64,000 nt of DNA, taken from the NCBI RefSeq assembly GCF_040802235.1, contig NC_133164.1, forward strand, positions 111,742,302-111,806,301, in the 5' to 3' direction. The notes beneath the pieces were generated by a model that was not told the DNA's origin, did no database searches, and saw only the letters and a list, made by a program, of their open reading frames with translations. Positions 39,833-51,185 of this stretch are shown piece by piece. Each line of letters starts with the position of its first letter. The stretch's first letter is position 1. Position numbers and translations under genes: made by a program. Source of the DNA: Manis javanica. Taxonomy: Eukaryota; Chordata; Mammalia; Pholidota; Manidae.

Positions 39833-42008
39833 GAGAGGGCATCTCTCATATTTATTGATCAAATGGTTGTTAACAACAATAAAATTCAGTATAGGGGGGT
39901 CAATGCTCAATGTACAATCATTAATCCATCTCAAGCCTAATTCTCGTCAGTCTCCAATCTTCTGAAGCATAACGAACAAGTTCTTACATGGTGAACGAAT
40001 TCTTACAGAGTGAATAAATTCTTACATGGTGAACAGTACAAGGGCAGTCATCACAGAAACTTTCGGTTTTGATCATGCAATATGACCTATAAACCATCAG
40101 GTCAAATATGAATATTCATTTGATTTTTGTACTTGATTTATATGTTGATCCCACATTTCTCCTATTATTATTATTATTTTTATTTTTAATAAAATGCTGA
40201 AGTGGTAGGTAGATGCAAGATAAAGGTAGAAAACATAGTTTAGTGCTGTAAGAAGGCAAATGTAGATGATCAGATGATCAGGTGTGTGCCTATGGACTAA
40301 GTATTAATCCAGGCTAGACAAGGGCAGCAAGACATCCACGGATGCAGAAGATTTCTCTCAAAGCAGGGGGGGTGAGGTTCTGAGCCTCACCTCTGTTGAT
40401 CCCCAAATTCTCACCTGATGGCCCCCCTGCGACTGTGCCTGTCTTAGGTTGTTCCTCCCTTGAGGAATCTTACCCGTCTCTGGCTAACCAGTCATCTTCC
40501 GGGGCCATACAGGGAAATGTAAAGTTGGTAAGTGAGGGAGAAGCCATATTGTTTGCAAAGGTTAGCTTTTTACTTCTTTGCAGATTTATGCCCTGTGGCT
40601 TCTATGCCCAGCACTTGTCTCGAGGTATCTTTACCACCTGGAGGAATTATGATACTCGGTAAATTCGATATGAGGCACGAATTCTATTTAAAGTTTGTAA
40701 TTAGGAAGGAAGAAGAAAAGCTATAGATGTAGCATATGAAGGAAACTTGGGAGGATTGATTATTTCTTTGACATATCTTCTTGTATAGTACCTTAAGTAT
40801 GTATAGGTTTTAAACTACTAACTAATTTGCACACACATATTGACATAATAGGAATACGGTGACATAAACAAAGCAAATCTATAATTACCAGCCATCTCCA
40901 GTGAAGCCAAGAAAACCATTTAGGCACCCTAGGCATTTGTGAAAATTTATCTATGATATGATGGATATTTTCCAACTGTACTTGAACCATCAGACAAATT
41001 AAAGCAGCCCATTTCTGGGATCTGTTCACATCCCATATGTTCTTTTAACCATAGATAGTCTATAGTCATGAGATTTTGGGGTGCTACAACTTGCACCCCT
41101 CCCAACTCCTGGTTGAGTTCCAACAGTACATATCCAGTCAAATTCGTTGTCTCACTGTATGCACATGCCAGCCTAGACATCTCCCTCCTCCTTCTTATGG
41201 CAAGTCCAGGAGATGGTGGGCTGGATGCAGCCACAACCGCAGCATCGTCCGGATCCCTGTGGAGGCTTTTTGATGATCATCCCCTGGCACGAGTCCTCCA
41301 GAGAGTGCTGATGCCGGAAGCTCCTCCTCATATCGTATCTTAGTTCATTTTCTGGGTATCCAAGCTAGGCCTTGATCTTCTGCGTAGAAACAAACAGATC
41401 CTTTGCCCACACTTTGACATGCCCTCTATACCACTGTGCAGAACTCATTGGAGGTCAGCACACAGTAACTGCTTTTTTTTTTTTTTTTTTAATTAAGAGA
41501 AAGGAATATTATCAGAAAAGAGTACCTCCATAGCTGATCATCTGACACCCTTTAAGTGATCAACATTAAGGATATTTAAAGCATGCGTTGATCTTTGATT
41601 TACCAATAGTTTTATCCTGTTAAGGAGTAATCCCCCTTTTCTTTCTTTCTTTCTTTTTTTTTTTTTAAATGTTTAATCTACACTTACCTGAAGAATACTA
41701 TGTTTACTATGCTCTCCCCTATATCAGGTCCCCCCTAACAACCACATTACGGTTACTGTCCATCAGCTTAGCAAAATGTTGTAGAGTCACTACTTGTCCT
41801 CTCTGTGTTGTGCACCTCACACTCCCGTTTCTCCCTCCCCGCCATGCGTGCTAATCTTAATACCCCCTTTTTTCTTCCCCCCGCTTATCCCTCCCTGCCC
41901 ACCCATCCTCCCCAGTTCCTTTCCCTTTGGTACCTGTTAGTCCATTTTTGGGTTCTGTAATTCTGCTGCTGTTTTGTTCCTTCAGTTTTTCCTTTGTTCC
42001 TATACTCC
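39832..42008 (-). other. L1 extended 3'UTR with internal A-tracts
   Basis: About 2.2 kb separates the ORF2 stop from the first terminal poly(A) (39806-39831). On the plus strand, T-runs at about 41,650-41,666 and 41,471-41,490 split it into three parts: about 340 bp next to ORF2, about 160 bp, and about 1.64 kb. An ATTAAA precedes the innermost A-tract in element orientation and an AATAAA lies about 20 bp before the tract at 39806-39831. Open frames here (40396-41343 region) have no recognised domain. The layout suggests growth of the 3'UTR by successive 3' additions. Confidence 0.75.
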
Positions 42009-45000
42009 TCAGATGAGTGAAATCATTTGGTATTTCTCTTTCTCCGCTTGGCTTATTTCACTGAGCATAATACTCTCCAGCTCCATCCATGTTGCTGCAA
42101 ATGGTTGGATTTTTCCACTTCTTATGGCTGAGTAGTATTCCATTGTGTATATGTACCACATCTTCTTTATCCATTCATCTACAGATGGACATTTAGGTTG
42201 CTTCCAATTCTTGGCTATTGTAAATAGTGCTGCGATAAACATAGGAGTGCATCTGTCTTTCTCAAACTTGATTGCTGCGTTCTTAGGGTAAATTCCTAGG
42301 AGTGGAATTCCTGGGTCAAATGGTAGGTCTGTTTTGAGCATTTTGATGCACCTCCATACTGCTTTCCACAATGGTTGAACTAATTTACATTCCCACCAGC
42401 AGTGTAGGAGGGTTCCCCTTTCTCCACAGCCTCGCCAACATTTGTTGTTGTTTGTCTTTTGGATGGCAGCTATCCTTACTGGTGTGAGGTGATACCTCAT
42501 TGTAGTTTTAATTTGCATTTCTCTGATAATTAGCGATGTGGAGCATCTTTTCATGTGTCTCTTGGCCATCTGTATTTCTTTTTTGGAGAACTGTCTGTTC
42601 AGTTCCTCTGCCCATTTTTTAATTGGGTTATTTGTTTTTTGTTTGTTGAGGCGTGTGAGCTCTTTATATATTCTGGACGTCAAGCCTTTATCAGATCTGT
42701 CATTTTCAAATATATTCTCCCATACTGTAGGGTTCCTTTTTGTTCTATTGATGGTGTCTTTCGCTGTACAGAAGCTTTTCAGCTTAATGTAGTCCCACTT
42801 GCTCATTTTTGCTGTTGTTTTCCTTGCCCGGGGAGATATGTTCAAGAAGAGATCACTCATGTTTATGTCTAAGAGGTTTTTGCCTATGTTTTTTTCCAAG
42901 AGTTTAATGGTTTCGTGACTTACATTCAGGTCTTTGATCCATTTTGAGTTTACCTTTGTATATGGGGTTAGACAATGGTCCAGTTTCATTCTCCTACATG
43001 TAGCTGTCCAGTTTTGCCAGCACCATCTGTTGAAGAGACTGTCATTTTGCCATTGTATGTCCATGGCTCCTTTATCAAATATTAATTGACCATATATGTT
43101 TGGGTTAATTTCTGGGGTCTCTAATCTGTTCCACTGGTCTGTGGCTCTGTTCTTGTGCCAGTACCAAATTGTCTTGATTACTATGGCTTTGTAGTAGAGC
43201 TTGAAGTTGGGGAGTGAGATCCCCCCTACTTTATTCTTCTTTTTCAGGATTGCTTTGGCTATTCGGGGTCTTTGGTGTTTCCATATGAATTTTTGAATTA
43301 TTTGTTCCAATTCATTGAAGAATGTTGCTGGTAATTTGATAGGGATTGCATCAAATTTGTATATTGCTTTCGGCAGGATGGCCATTTTGACGATATTAAT
43401 TCTTCCTAGCCATGAGCATGGGATGAGTTTCCATTTATTAGTGTCCCCTTTAATTTCTCTTAAGAGTGACTTGTAGTTTTCAGAGTATAAGTCTTTCACT
43501 TCCTTGGTTAGGTTTATTCCTAGGTATTTTATTCTTTTTGATGCAATGGTGAATGGAATTGTTTTCCTGATTTCTCTTTCTATTGATTCGTTGTTAGTGT
43601 ATAGGAAAGCTACAGATTTCTGTGTGTTGATTTTGTATCCTGCAACTTTGCTGTATTCCGATATCAGTTCTAGTAGTTTTGGAGTGGAGTCTTTAGGGTT
43701 TTTTATGTACAGTATCATATCATCTGCAAATAGTGACAGTTTAACTTCTTCTTTACCAATCTGGATTCCTTGTATTTCTTTGTTTTGTCTGATTGCCGTG
43801 GCTAGGACCTCCAGTACTATGTTAAATAACAGTGGGGAGAGTGGGCATCCCTGTCTGGTTCCCGATCTCAGTGGAAATGCTTTCAGCTTCTCGCTGTTCA
43901 GTATAATGCTGGCTGTGGGTTTATCATATATGGCCTTTATTATGTTGAGGTACTTGCCCTCTATTCCCATTTTGCTGAGAGTTTTTATCATGAATGGATG
44001 TTGAATTTTGTCAAATGCTTTTTCAGCATCTATGGAGATGATCATGTGGTTTTTGTCTTTCTTTTTGTTGATGTGGTGGATGATGTTGATGGATTTTCGA
44101 ATGTTGTACCATCCTTGCATCCCTGGGATGAACCCCACTTGGTCATGGTGTATGATCCTTTTGATATACTGTTGAATTCTGTTTGCTAATATTTTATTGA
44201 GTATTTTTGCATCTACGTTCATCAGGGATATTGGTCTGTAATTTTCTTTTTTGGTGGGGTCTTTGCCTGGTTTTGGTATTAGGGTGATGTTGGCTTCATA
44301 GAATGAGTTTGGGAGTATTCCCTCTTCTTCTATTTTGTGGAACACTTTAAGGAGAATGGGTATTATGTCTTCTCTGTGTGTCTGATAAAATTCCGAGGTA
44401 AATCCGTCCGGCCCCGGGGTTTTGTTCTTGGGTAGTTTTTTGATTACTGTTTCAATTTCTTTGCTTGTAATTGGTTTGTTTAACTTTTGTGTTTCTTCCT
44501 TGGTCAGTCTTGGGAGGTTGTATTTTTCTAGGAAGTTGTCCATTTCTTCTAGGTTTTCCAGCTTGTTGGCATATAGGTTTTCATAGTAGTCTTTAATAAT
44601 TCTTTGTATTTCTGTGGAGTCTGTCGTGATTTTTCCATTCTCATTTCTGATTATGTTGATTTGTGTTGACTCTCTTTTTCTCTTAATAAGTTGGGCTAGA
44701 GGCTTATCTATTTTGTTTATTTTCTCAAAGAACCAGCTCTTGGTTTCGTTGATTTTTGCTATTGTTTTATTCTTCTCAATTTTGTTTATTTCTTCTCTGA
44801 TATTTATTATGTCCCTCCTTCTGCTGACTTTAGGCCTCATTTGTTCTTCTTTTTCCAGTTTTAATAATTGTGATGTTAGACTATTCATTTGGGATTGTTC
44901 TTCCTTCTTCAAGTGTGCCTGGATTGCTATATACTTTCCTCTTAAGACTGCTTTCGCTGCATCCCACAGAAGTTGGGGCTTAGTGTTGTTGTTGTCATTT

Positions 45001-45824
45001 GTTTCTATATATTCCTTGATCTCTATTTTGATTTGTTCATTGATCCATTGATTATTTAGTAGCATGTTGTTAAGCCTCCATGTGTTTGTGAGCCTTTTTG
45101 TTTTCTTTGTAGAATTTATTTCTACTTTCATACCTTTGTGGTCTGAAAAATTGGTTGGTAGAATTTCAATATTGTGGAATTTACTGAGGCTCTTTTTGTG
45201 AGCTAGTATGTGGTCTATTCTGGAGAATGTTCCATGTGCACTTGAGAAGAATGTATATCCTGTTGCTTTTGGATGTAGAGTTCTATAGATGTCTATTAGG
45301 TCCATCTGTTCTAGTGTGTTGTTCAGTGCCTGTGTGTCTTTACTTATTTTCTGCCCGGTGGATCTATCCTTTGGGGTGAGTGGTGTGTTGAAGTCTCCTA
45401 CAATGAATGCATTGCAGTCTATTTCCCTCTTTAGTTCTGTTAGTATTTGCTTCACATATGCTGGTGCTCCTGTATTGGGTGCATATATATTTAGAATGGT
45501 TATATCCTCTTGTTGGACTGAGCCCTTTATCATTATGTAGTGGCCTTCTTTATCTCTTGTTACTTTCTTTGTTTTGAAGTCTATTTTGTCTGATATTAGT
45601 ACTGCAACCCCTGCTTTCTTCTCACTGTTGTTTGCCTGAAATATGTTTTTCCATCCCTTGACTTTTAGTCTATGCTTATCTTTGGGTTTAAGGTGAGTTT
45701 CTTGTAAGCAGCATATAGATGGGTCTTGCTTTTTTATCCATTCTATTACTCTATGTCTTTTGATTGGTGCATTAAGTCCATTTACATTTAGGGTGACTAT
45801 TGAAAGATATGTACTTATTGCCAT
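42009..45824 (-). CDS. L1 ORF2 protein, endonuclease and reverse transcriptase
   Basis: With the ATG at 45824 the product is 1271 residues, close to the length of human ORF2p. The frame is open further upstream, but only through a TTG at 45851, so the ATG is preferred. N-terminal APE-like endonuclease (about residues 1-235): Asn near 13 in LNVNGLN, Glu in CLQETHL, GDFNTP, the RIDHI aspartate and SDH are all present. The reverse transcriptase domain has the FADD catalytic motif near residue 700. The C-terminal motif [18 protein letters not shown] keeps C-x3-C-x7-H-x4-C spacing. All key residues that I can check are intact. It nicks target DNA at TTTT/AA and copies L1 RNA in place. The TGA stop is at 42009-42011. 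Confidence 0.94.
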   Translation of the reverse strand: MAISTYLSIVTLNVNGLNAPIKRHRVIEWIKKQDPSICCLQETHLKPKDKHRLKVKGWKNIFQANNSEKKAGVAVLISDKIDFKTKKVTRDKEGHYIMIKGSVQQEDITILNIYAPNTGAPAYVKQILTELKREIDCNAFIVGDFNTPLTPKDRSTGQKISKDTQALNNTLEQMDLIDIYRTLHPKATGYTFFSSAHGTFSRIDHILAHKKSLSKFHNIEILPTNFSDHKGMKVEINSTKKTKRLTNTWRLNNMLLNNQWINEQIKIEIKEYIETNDNNNTKPQLLWDAAKAVLRGKYIAIQAHLKKEEQSQMNSLTSQLLKLEKEEQMRPKVSRRRDIINIREEINKIEKNKTIAKINETKSWFFEKINKIDKPLAQLIKRKRESTQINIIRNENGKITTDSTEIQRIIKDYYENLYANKLENLEEMDNFLEKYNLPRLTKEETQKLNKPITSKEIETVIKKLPKNKTPGPDGFTSEFYQTHREDIIPILLKVFHKIEEEGILPNSFYEANITLIPKPGKDPTKKENYRPISLMNVDAKILNKILANRIQQYIKRIIHHDQVGFIPGMQGWYNIRKSINIIHHINKKKDKNHMIISIDAEKAFDKIQHPFMIKTLSKMGIEGKYLNIIKAIYDKPTASIILNSEKLKAFPLRSGTRQGCPLSPLLFNIVLEVLATAIRQNKEIQGIQIGKEEVKLSLFADDMILYIKNPKDSTPKLLELISEYSKVAGYKINTQKSVAFLYTNNESIEREIRKTIPFTIASKRIKYLGINLTKEVKDLYSENYKSLLREIKGDTNKWKLIPCSWLGRINIVKMAILPKAIYKFDAIPIKLPATFFNELEQIIQKFIWKHQRPRIAKAILKKKNKVGGISLPNFKLYYKAIVIKTIWYWHKNRATDQWNRLETPEINPNIYGQLIFDKGAMDIQWQNDSLFNRWCWQNWTATCRRMKLDHCLTPYTKVNSKWIKDLNVSHETIKLLEKNIGKNLLDINMSDLFLNISPRARKTTAKMSKWDYIKLKSFCTAKDTINRTKRNPTVWENIFENDRSDKGLTSRIYKELTRLNKQKTNNPIKKWAEELNRQFSKKEIQMAKRHMKRCSTSLIIREMQIKTTMRYHLTPVRIAAIQKTNNNKCWRGCGERGTLLHCWWECKLVQPLWKAVWRCIKMLKTDLPFDPGIPLLGIYPKNAAIKFEKDRCTPMFIAALFTIAKNWKQPKCPSVDEWIKKMWYIYTMEYYSAIRSGKIQPFAATWMELESIMLSEISQAEKEKYQMISLI

Positions 45825-46019
45825 TGCAGGCTTTAGATTCGTGGTTACCAAAGGTTCAAGGTTAGCTTCTTTAGTATCTTACTGCCTAACTTAGCTCGCT
45901 TATTGAGCTGTTATATACACTGTCTGGAGAGTCTTTTCTTCTCTCCCTTCTTATTCCTCCTCCTCCCTTCTTCATATGTTGTGTGTTTTGTTCTGTGCTC
46001 TTTTTAGGGGTGCTCCCAT

Positions 46020-46943
46020 CTAGAGCAGTCCCTGTAGGATGCCCTGTAGAGGTGGTTTGTGGGAAGCAAATTCCCTCAGCTTTTGCTTGTCTGGGAATTG
46101 TTTGATCCCACCATCATATTTAAATGATAGTCGTGCTGGATACAGTATCCTTGGTTCAAGGCCCTTCTGTTTCATTGCATTAAGTATATCATGCCATTCT
46201 CTTCTGGCCTGTAGGGTTTCTGTTGAGAAGTCTGATGTTAGCCTGATTGGTTTTCCTTTATAGGTGACCTTTTTCTCTCTAGCTGCCTTTAAAACTCTTT
46301 CCTTGTCCTTGATCCTTGCCATTTTAATTATTATGTGTCTTGGTGTTGTCCTCCTTGGATCCTTTCTGTTGGGGGTTCTGTATAATTCCATGGTCTGTTC
46401 GATTATTTCCTCCCCCAGTTTGGGGAAGTTTTCAGCAATTATTTCTTCAAAGACACTTTCTATCCCTTTTCCTCTTTCTTCCTCTTCTGGTATCCCTATA
46501 ATACGAATGTTTTTCCTTTTGTATTGGTCACATATTTCTCTTAGTGTTGTTTCATTCCTGGAGATCCTTTTATCTCTCTCTATGTCAGCTTCTATACGTT
46601 CCTGTTCTCTGGCTTCTATTCCTTCAATGGCCTCTTGCATCTTATCCATTCTGCTTATAAATCCTTCCAGGGATTGTTTCACTTCTGTGATCTCTTTCCT
46701 GACATCTGTGATCTCCTTCCGGACTTCATCCCACTGCTCTTGCATTTTTCTCTGCATCTCATCCCACTGCTCTTGCATTTTTCTCTGCATCTCATCCCAT
46801 TGCTCTTGCATTTTTTTCTGCATCTCTGTCAGCATGTTCATGATTTTTATTTTGAATTCTTTTTCAGGAGGACTAGTTAGGTCTGTCTCCTTCTCAGGTG
46901 TTGTCTCTGTGATCTTTGTCTGCCTGTAGTTTTGCCTTTTCAT
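46020..46943 (-). CDS. L1 ORF1 protein, RNA-binding chaperone
   Basis: This 307-residue protein is the L1 ORF1p. In the family it forms trimers, coats L1 RNA in cytoplasmic particles and acts as a nucleic-acid chaperone during retrotransposition. Residues about 1-45 are a polar, charged N-terminus with NMLTEM near residue 36. Residues about 40-130 form a coiled coil rich in K, E and Q. It includes three exact 11-residue repeats (MQEQWDEMQRK type) and two 7-residue repeats (VRKEITD/E). Residues about 140-230 form the RRM-like domain, with a KNIRIIGIPEEEE segment. The C-terminal domain holds the YPARLSF stretch near residue 270. The ATG is at 46943 and the TAG stop at 46020-46022. No frameshift is seen. 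ORF2 follows after 195 bp on the same bicistronic RNA. Confidence 0.93.
   Translation of the reverse strand: MKRQNYRQTKITETTPEKETDLTSPPEKEFKIKIMNMLTEMQKKMQEQWDEMQRKMQEQWDEMQRKMQEQWDEVRKEITDVRKEITEVKQSLEGFISRMDKMQEAIEGIEAREQERIEADIERDKRISRNETTLREICDQYKRKNIRIIGIPEEEERGKGIESVFEEIIAENFPKLGEEIIEQTMELYRTPNRKDPRRTTPRHIIIKMARIKDKERVLKAAREKKVTYKGKPIRLTSDFSTETLQARREWHDILNAMKQKGLEPRILYPARLSFKYDGGIKQFPDKQKLREFASHKPPLQGILQGLL
46684..46825 (-). repeat. Tandem 33-bp and 21-bp repeats inside ORF1 coiled coil
   Basis: Three 33-bp units start at 46727, 46760 and 46793; the first two are identical and the third differs at two positions. Next to them lie two 21-bp units at about 46684-46725. They encode 11- and 7-residue coiled-coil repeats and keep the frame. 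Confidence 0.9.
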
Positions 46944-47310
46944 GGTGATAGAGATAGTCTGCAGAGCTGGTACAAGTGACCGCTGGAAGAGCTTCCCTTC
47001 TTGTTGGTTTGTAGCCTTTTCCTGGGAGAATAGCGACCTCTAGTGGCTTGTGCTGGGCAGCTGTGCGCAGACAGGGCTTCTGCTTCCTGCCCAGTTGCTT
47101 TGGGGTTTATCTCCACTGTTGCTGTGGGCTTGGCCTGGCTGGGGCTGTTCCTCCAAAATGGTGGAGCCCCGTTAGAGGGGGAGCAGCCAGGAGACTATTT
47201 ATCTCCGTAAGGGGCCTCTGTGCTCCCTGCTGCCCAGGGGGTTAGAGTGCCCAGAGATCCCCAGATTCCCTGCTTCTGGTCTAAGTGACCTGTCCTGCCC
47301 CTTTAAGATT

Positions 47311-48300
47311 TCCAAAAAGCACTCTCCAAACCAAAACAACAACAGCAACAATGAGAGAGGGAACAGAAAGGAAAAAAAAAAGAAAAAACACGCGATTTTT
47401 TTTTTTTCCTCAGGTGCCGGTCCCAGGCACCCGCGCACTGGTCCTGCTGCCCTGTCTCCCTAGCACCAGGGTCCCTGTCCTTTCAAGGCTTCCAAAAAGC
47501 ACCCACCCACCGGTCCCGCAGGGAAGGAACGCTCAATATTCTTGGTCCTCAGGCACTGGTCCCACGCACCCGCTCACCAGTCCCGCCGCCCTGCCTCCCT
47601 AGCACCGGGGTCCCTGTCCCTTCAAGGCTTCCAAAAAGCACTTGGCAAAAAGAGAGAAAAAAAAGGGAAAAACGCGCGATTTCTTCCGTCCTCAGGTGCT
47701 GGTCTCAGGCACCCACCCACCGGTCCCACAGGGAAAAATGCGGGATATTCTTTGTCCTCTGGTGCCGGTCCCAGGCACCCGCTCACCAGTCCCGCCGCCC
47801 TGCCTCCCTAGCACCGGGGTCCCTGTCCCTTTTAGGCTTCCAAAAAGCACTCGCAGAAAAGAGAAAAAAAAAAGGGGAAAAACGCGCGATTTCCTCTGTC
47901 CTCAAGTGCCGGTCTCAGGCACCCGCCCACCGGTCCCGCAGGGAAAAACGGGGGATATTCTTTGTCCTCAGGTGCCGGTCCCAGCCACCCGCTCACCAGT
48001 CCCGCCACCGTGCCTCCCTAGCACTGGGGTCCCCGTCCCTTCAAGGCTTCCAAAAAGCGCTTGCCAAAAAGAGAAAAAAAAAAAAGGGGAAAAACGCGCG
48101 ACCTCCTCCGTCCTCAGGCACCGGTCTCAGGCACCCGCCCCCAGGTCTCGCAGGGAGAAACGCGGGATATTCTTTGTCCTCCGGCGCCGTTCCCAGGCAC
48201 CTCCTCACCGGTCCCGCCACCCTGCCTCCCCAGCAACGGGGGCCCGTCCCTCTAAGGCTTCCAAAAAGCGCTCGCCAAAAAAAAAAAACTGCTCCGGTTT
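47311..48300 (-). repeat. L1 5'UTR tandem units of about 210 bp (promoter monomers)
   Basis: The anchor tccaaaaagc occurs at 47311, 47491, 47630, 47839, 48049 and 48260. Intervals are 180, 139, 209, 210 and 211 bp, so the right-hand three are near-complete units and the left two are shortened. Each unit includes an A-rich run, acgcgcga-type CpG-rich text, a ggatattcttt block and C-rich text with cctccctagca. In mouse L1s, tandem 5' units of similar size carry promoter activity; the same role is inferred here. The 210-bp period is divisible by three, which creates long but meaningless open frames on both strands. Confidence 0.85.
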
Positions 48301-48520
48301 CTCTCCACCCGCCGGGAGCCGGGGGGAGGGGCGCTCGGGTCCCGCCGGGCTGGGGCTTGTATCTTACCCCCTTCACAAGGCGCTGGGTTCTTGCAGGTGT
48401 GGATGTGGTCTGGATGTTGTCCTGTGTCCTGTGGTCTCTATTTTAGGAAGATTTTTCTTTGTTATATTTTCATAGCTCTATGTGTTTTTGGGAGGAGATT
48501 TCCACTGCTCTACTCACGCC

Positions 48521-48530
48521 GCCATCTTGG
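48521..48530 (-). promoter_or_regulatory. YY1-like site at L1 5' end
   Basis: On the minus strand the sequence is ccaagatggc, about 12 bp inside the 5' boundary of the L1. Human L1 has a YY1 site at the same place, which helps position transcription initiation. Its presence supports a complete 5' end. Confidence 0.7.
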
Positions 48531-48556
48531 CTCCCGCCTGTCTGTGCTTGGTTTTT

Positions 48557-50299
48557 AAGTGGGTTTCTCAAAAAAGACCACCAAAACAAAATAAGTCAGT
48601 CATGTCAATCACGTTATTTAGCACAAGGTTTATGCATCTGCAGGAGTCAGTGTTCCCACATTCCTCCACATTGCGTCAAGTTTTAGGCTTTATGTGCCTC
48701 ATCTTTATTCAGCCTCACTAATTTCACTTAATTTATCTTGTCAGTGCAAGATAAAGTTTTAAGTTTCTGTTCCAGGGGGAATGTTGAATATGTAAATAGA
48801 GTAAAAACAAGAAGTCAGATTTGTGTCAATGAGCATTCCATTTAAGCCTTGTTAAGTTTTAGGTGAAAATAAGTCATTGATGTAGAAAAGGTAGAGATGT
48901 GATGTTTTAGAGAAGAAGATTAGAGGTAGGGCAGAGGTTAAAATGTATAGATTTTCTTTCAACTATTGACAGTAAATAGCTAAGAGTTATATAACTAATA
49001 GGTAAAAATTTTATCTGAGGCACAAATTTCAACATTATGTGTATCATCCTATATAAACAAAACCACAGAATAATTTTAAAGAATTATTCTAAAAAATTCT
49101 ATTTAGAATTCTCTAAAGGGGAATTATCCTGTTTTCATCTTGAATCAAAGAACTCAGTAAAAATATGAATATCATATGAATATTATACTAAAGGTTATTT
49201 TAAGTGAACTAATGAACTCTCCAGGATATAGTGAGATTTATATAAAGCCTGCATACATTGTTTTTAATGGGGCTATTTTGAAACTTCAGTATTACAAATG
49301 AAACACACTTTGAATTGAGTAGTCAAACATTTTACAAATAAAATTTTTATCTGAGTGGTTTTTTCCCCCTCAAGTGGAATTACGACCAAACGTATTGTTA
49401 CATTTTCACCTTTTAATTATATTCAGTGGTGGTTTGAGTTTATGTGAAACTTCTCACACTGTTTAGAACGTTAGGTTTAAGATTCGAACTGTAATAGTTT
49501 CATTTGCAGCTGAGGCTGATAAAAAAATCTAACTGAATAGTTCACTGATTGAGTTGCGGAAATTTTCCACTTGGCTCTGTGTTCATGGAGCCTCCAGATG
49601 TGTCTCAGCAGTGAAAACACTGTTAATATTTGTAAGCTATGATTATTAGTTTCATTGACCCAGAGCCAAATTCAGCCATGACTACCATAGATGAAAGCTC
49701 TTCTTTTTTTTACACCCCCAAAGTGGCAGCATTGAATTGTGCTAAGAATCCTTTATTTGTACTATGCAAATAACTTTGCATGTTCCCTCTTACTAAACAC
49801 ATTATGAAATAAATGCATTCTATTAATTTAATATTAAATACATACAAAAGAGTGTGTGTCACATATTTTTAAGTCGTGAAGCATATATCAAAGTGTACTT
49901 TAAACCCATTATTTAACACAAGAATTAGAGCATTACTGAAGGCATTGAAATAATCTGTGCCTTCCCACCAAATTCCACCTGCTACCTCCCCTGAGTTTCT
50001 TGGGGAGGGTTCAGAATTTCTTTATATTTAAAATAATAAACACAGGGCTTTAATTTCACTTGCTTTGCTTATTAGAAATAAAGGAAATACTGAAAACAGA
50101 TTTGAGTGGATTCCTGTCTCTCCACTCTAGGGAAGTGAGACTATCTATGTCACCATTTAGCCTGTTCTAGTATCTAAACTCTGATAACATTTTGAGTATG
50201 ATTTGATTCATCACTATAATAATAGTGACCTATAGTGACAAACACTATAGTAGATCTCTTCAATAGATTATTGTACATTATCTAAGATTTATCATTAAT
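48557..50299. other. Unassigned intergenic DNA between the L1 and MC4R
   Basis: AT-rich; no gene or named repeat recognised. Confidence 0.45.
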
Positions 50300-50465
50300 C
50301 ATATGATGAGATCATAGATATTATTATTATTATTATCTTCATTTTAAAGGTTGGACTATAGATGTATAGGAGAATTCAGTAACTGGCCCAAAGTTCTAGA
50401 GCTGATAAATCTGAGATATGAACTCAGTATTCCCTTAGTCCAAGCCCTATGTTCTTTCTCCTTTC
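50300..50465 (-). repeat. MIR fragment
   Basis: Reversed MIR core: tcattttaaaggttggac, then cagtaactggcccaaagttc, then gatatgaactcagtattccc. Highly diverged. Confidence 0.6.
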
Positions 50466-50984
50466 ATGTACTTAGCTTTGATCAATATTTAATAACTAAT
50501 AACTGAGTATCAAGATGTGACTATAAACTCATTATTTTTGGTCTTTTTCAAATATTTCCATTTAATATTCAGCTTAGATAATGATTTTTTTGTACTAACA
50601 CTTAAGTTTATGGCATAAAGTTTAATGAATATCAATTAATCTTTGGAGAAATGGGCTAATTGGTTATTTCATGTTGGCTTTCTAATTAGTGTTAAATGTG
50701 GCACTGAAAATTTTAAAACAATTAGCATTATCTGTGATAACAAATTATCCTTGTAGAATACAGGTATGCTTGTATATCTACTATGTTTAAATACATCCAT
50801 TTATACAAAAAAGGTCAAATTCAAGAAAATTATTAAATATTAAGAAAAGATATGTAATTAAGACCAAGACCTAGATGTGTTGTTAATAGTGTTGAGAATG
50901 TAAAAAAGGCAGCAAAATTAATTAGTCTTCCTTCATGTGTGGGTTTATTCATTTAATTTGTATTTTAAAAAAATAAGAATAATT

Positions 50985-51185
50985 ACCATTTTTGAGTGCC
51001 TATGTGTATTGGGCACTGTTTTGTGGAACTTTACATCCTTAATCTTATAATTTATTTTTATCCTTTTAAGATTCCCACTAGACAGGTATTATTATGCACA
51101 TTTAACAATAAGAAAACTAACTTTAACAAAATCTCACAGCTATAAAGTGGTGTCACCAGAATTCAGTCCTAGATCTCTGTGACGG
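50985..51185 (-). repeat. MIR fragment
   Basis: Reversed MIR: tttttgagtgcctatgtg, gggcactgttttgtggaac, acaggtattattatgcaca, then aatctcacagctataaagtg and tcagtcctagatctc. Confidence 0.7.

Larger units (their letters stand above)
39567..48556 (-). mobile_element. Full-length L1 retrotransposon with 3' transduction and 14-bp target-site duplications
   Basis: This is an autonomous non-LTR retrotransposon. Identical 14-bp repeats tgtgcttggttttt lie at 39567-39580 and 48543-48556; at the left one the final Ts merge with the poly(A) tract. The reconstructed empty site reads ggttttt then aagtgg, a good TTTT/AA endonuclease target. In element order (right to left) it holds a 5' end with a YY1-like ccaagatggc site, a 5'UTR with 210-bp units, ORF1, a 195-bp gap, ORF2, a 2.2-kb 3'UTR, a poly(A) tract, a 204-bp transduced segment and a second poly(A). 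Both ORFs are open, so it is a candidate for recent activity. The family resembles L1s I associate with pangolins; that link is from memory. Confidence 0.95.

Noticed and set aside
43504-45051. Several plus-strand open frames of 63-166 residues
   Set aside because: They are antisense shadows of L1 ORF2.
45825-45851. Nine-residue N-terminal extension of L1 ORF2
   Set aside because: It begins with TTG; the ATG at 45824 fits known ORF2 starts better.
46264-46929. 221-residue plus-strand open frame
   Set aside because: It is the antisense of ORF1; hydrophobic composition comes from reading the complement of K/E-rich codons.
47642-48475. 277-residue plus-strand open frame in the L1 5'UTR
   Set aside because: It arises because the 210-bp tandem unit is divisible by three, so open frames repeat. 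It is low-complexity (P, S, K and R rich) and lies antisense in an L1 5'UTR.
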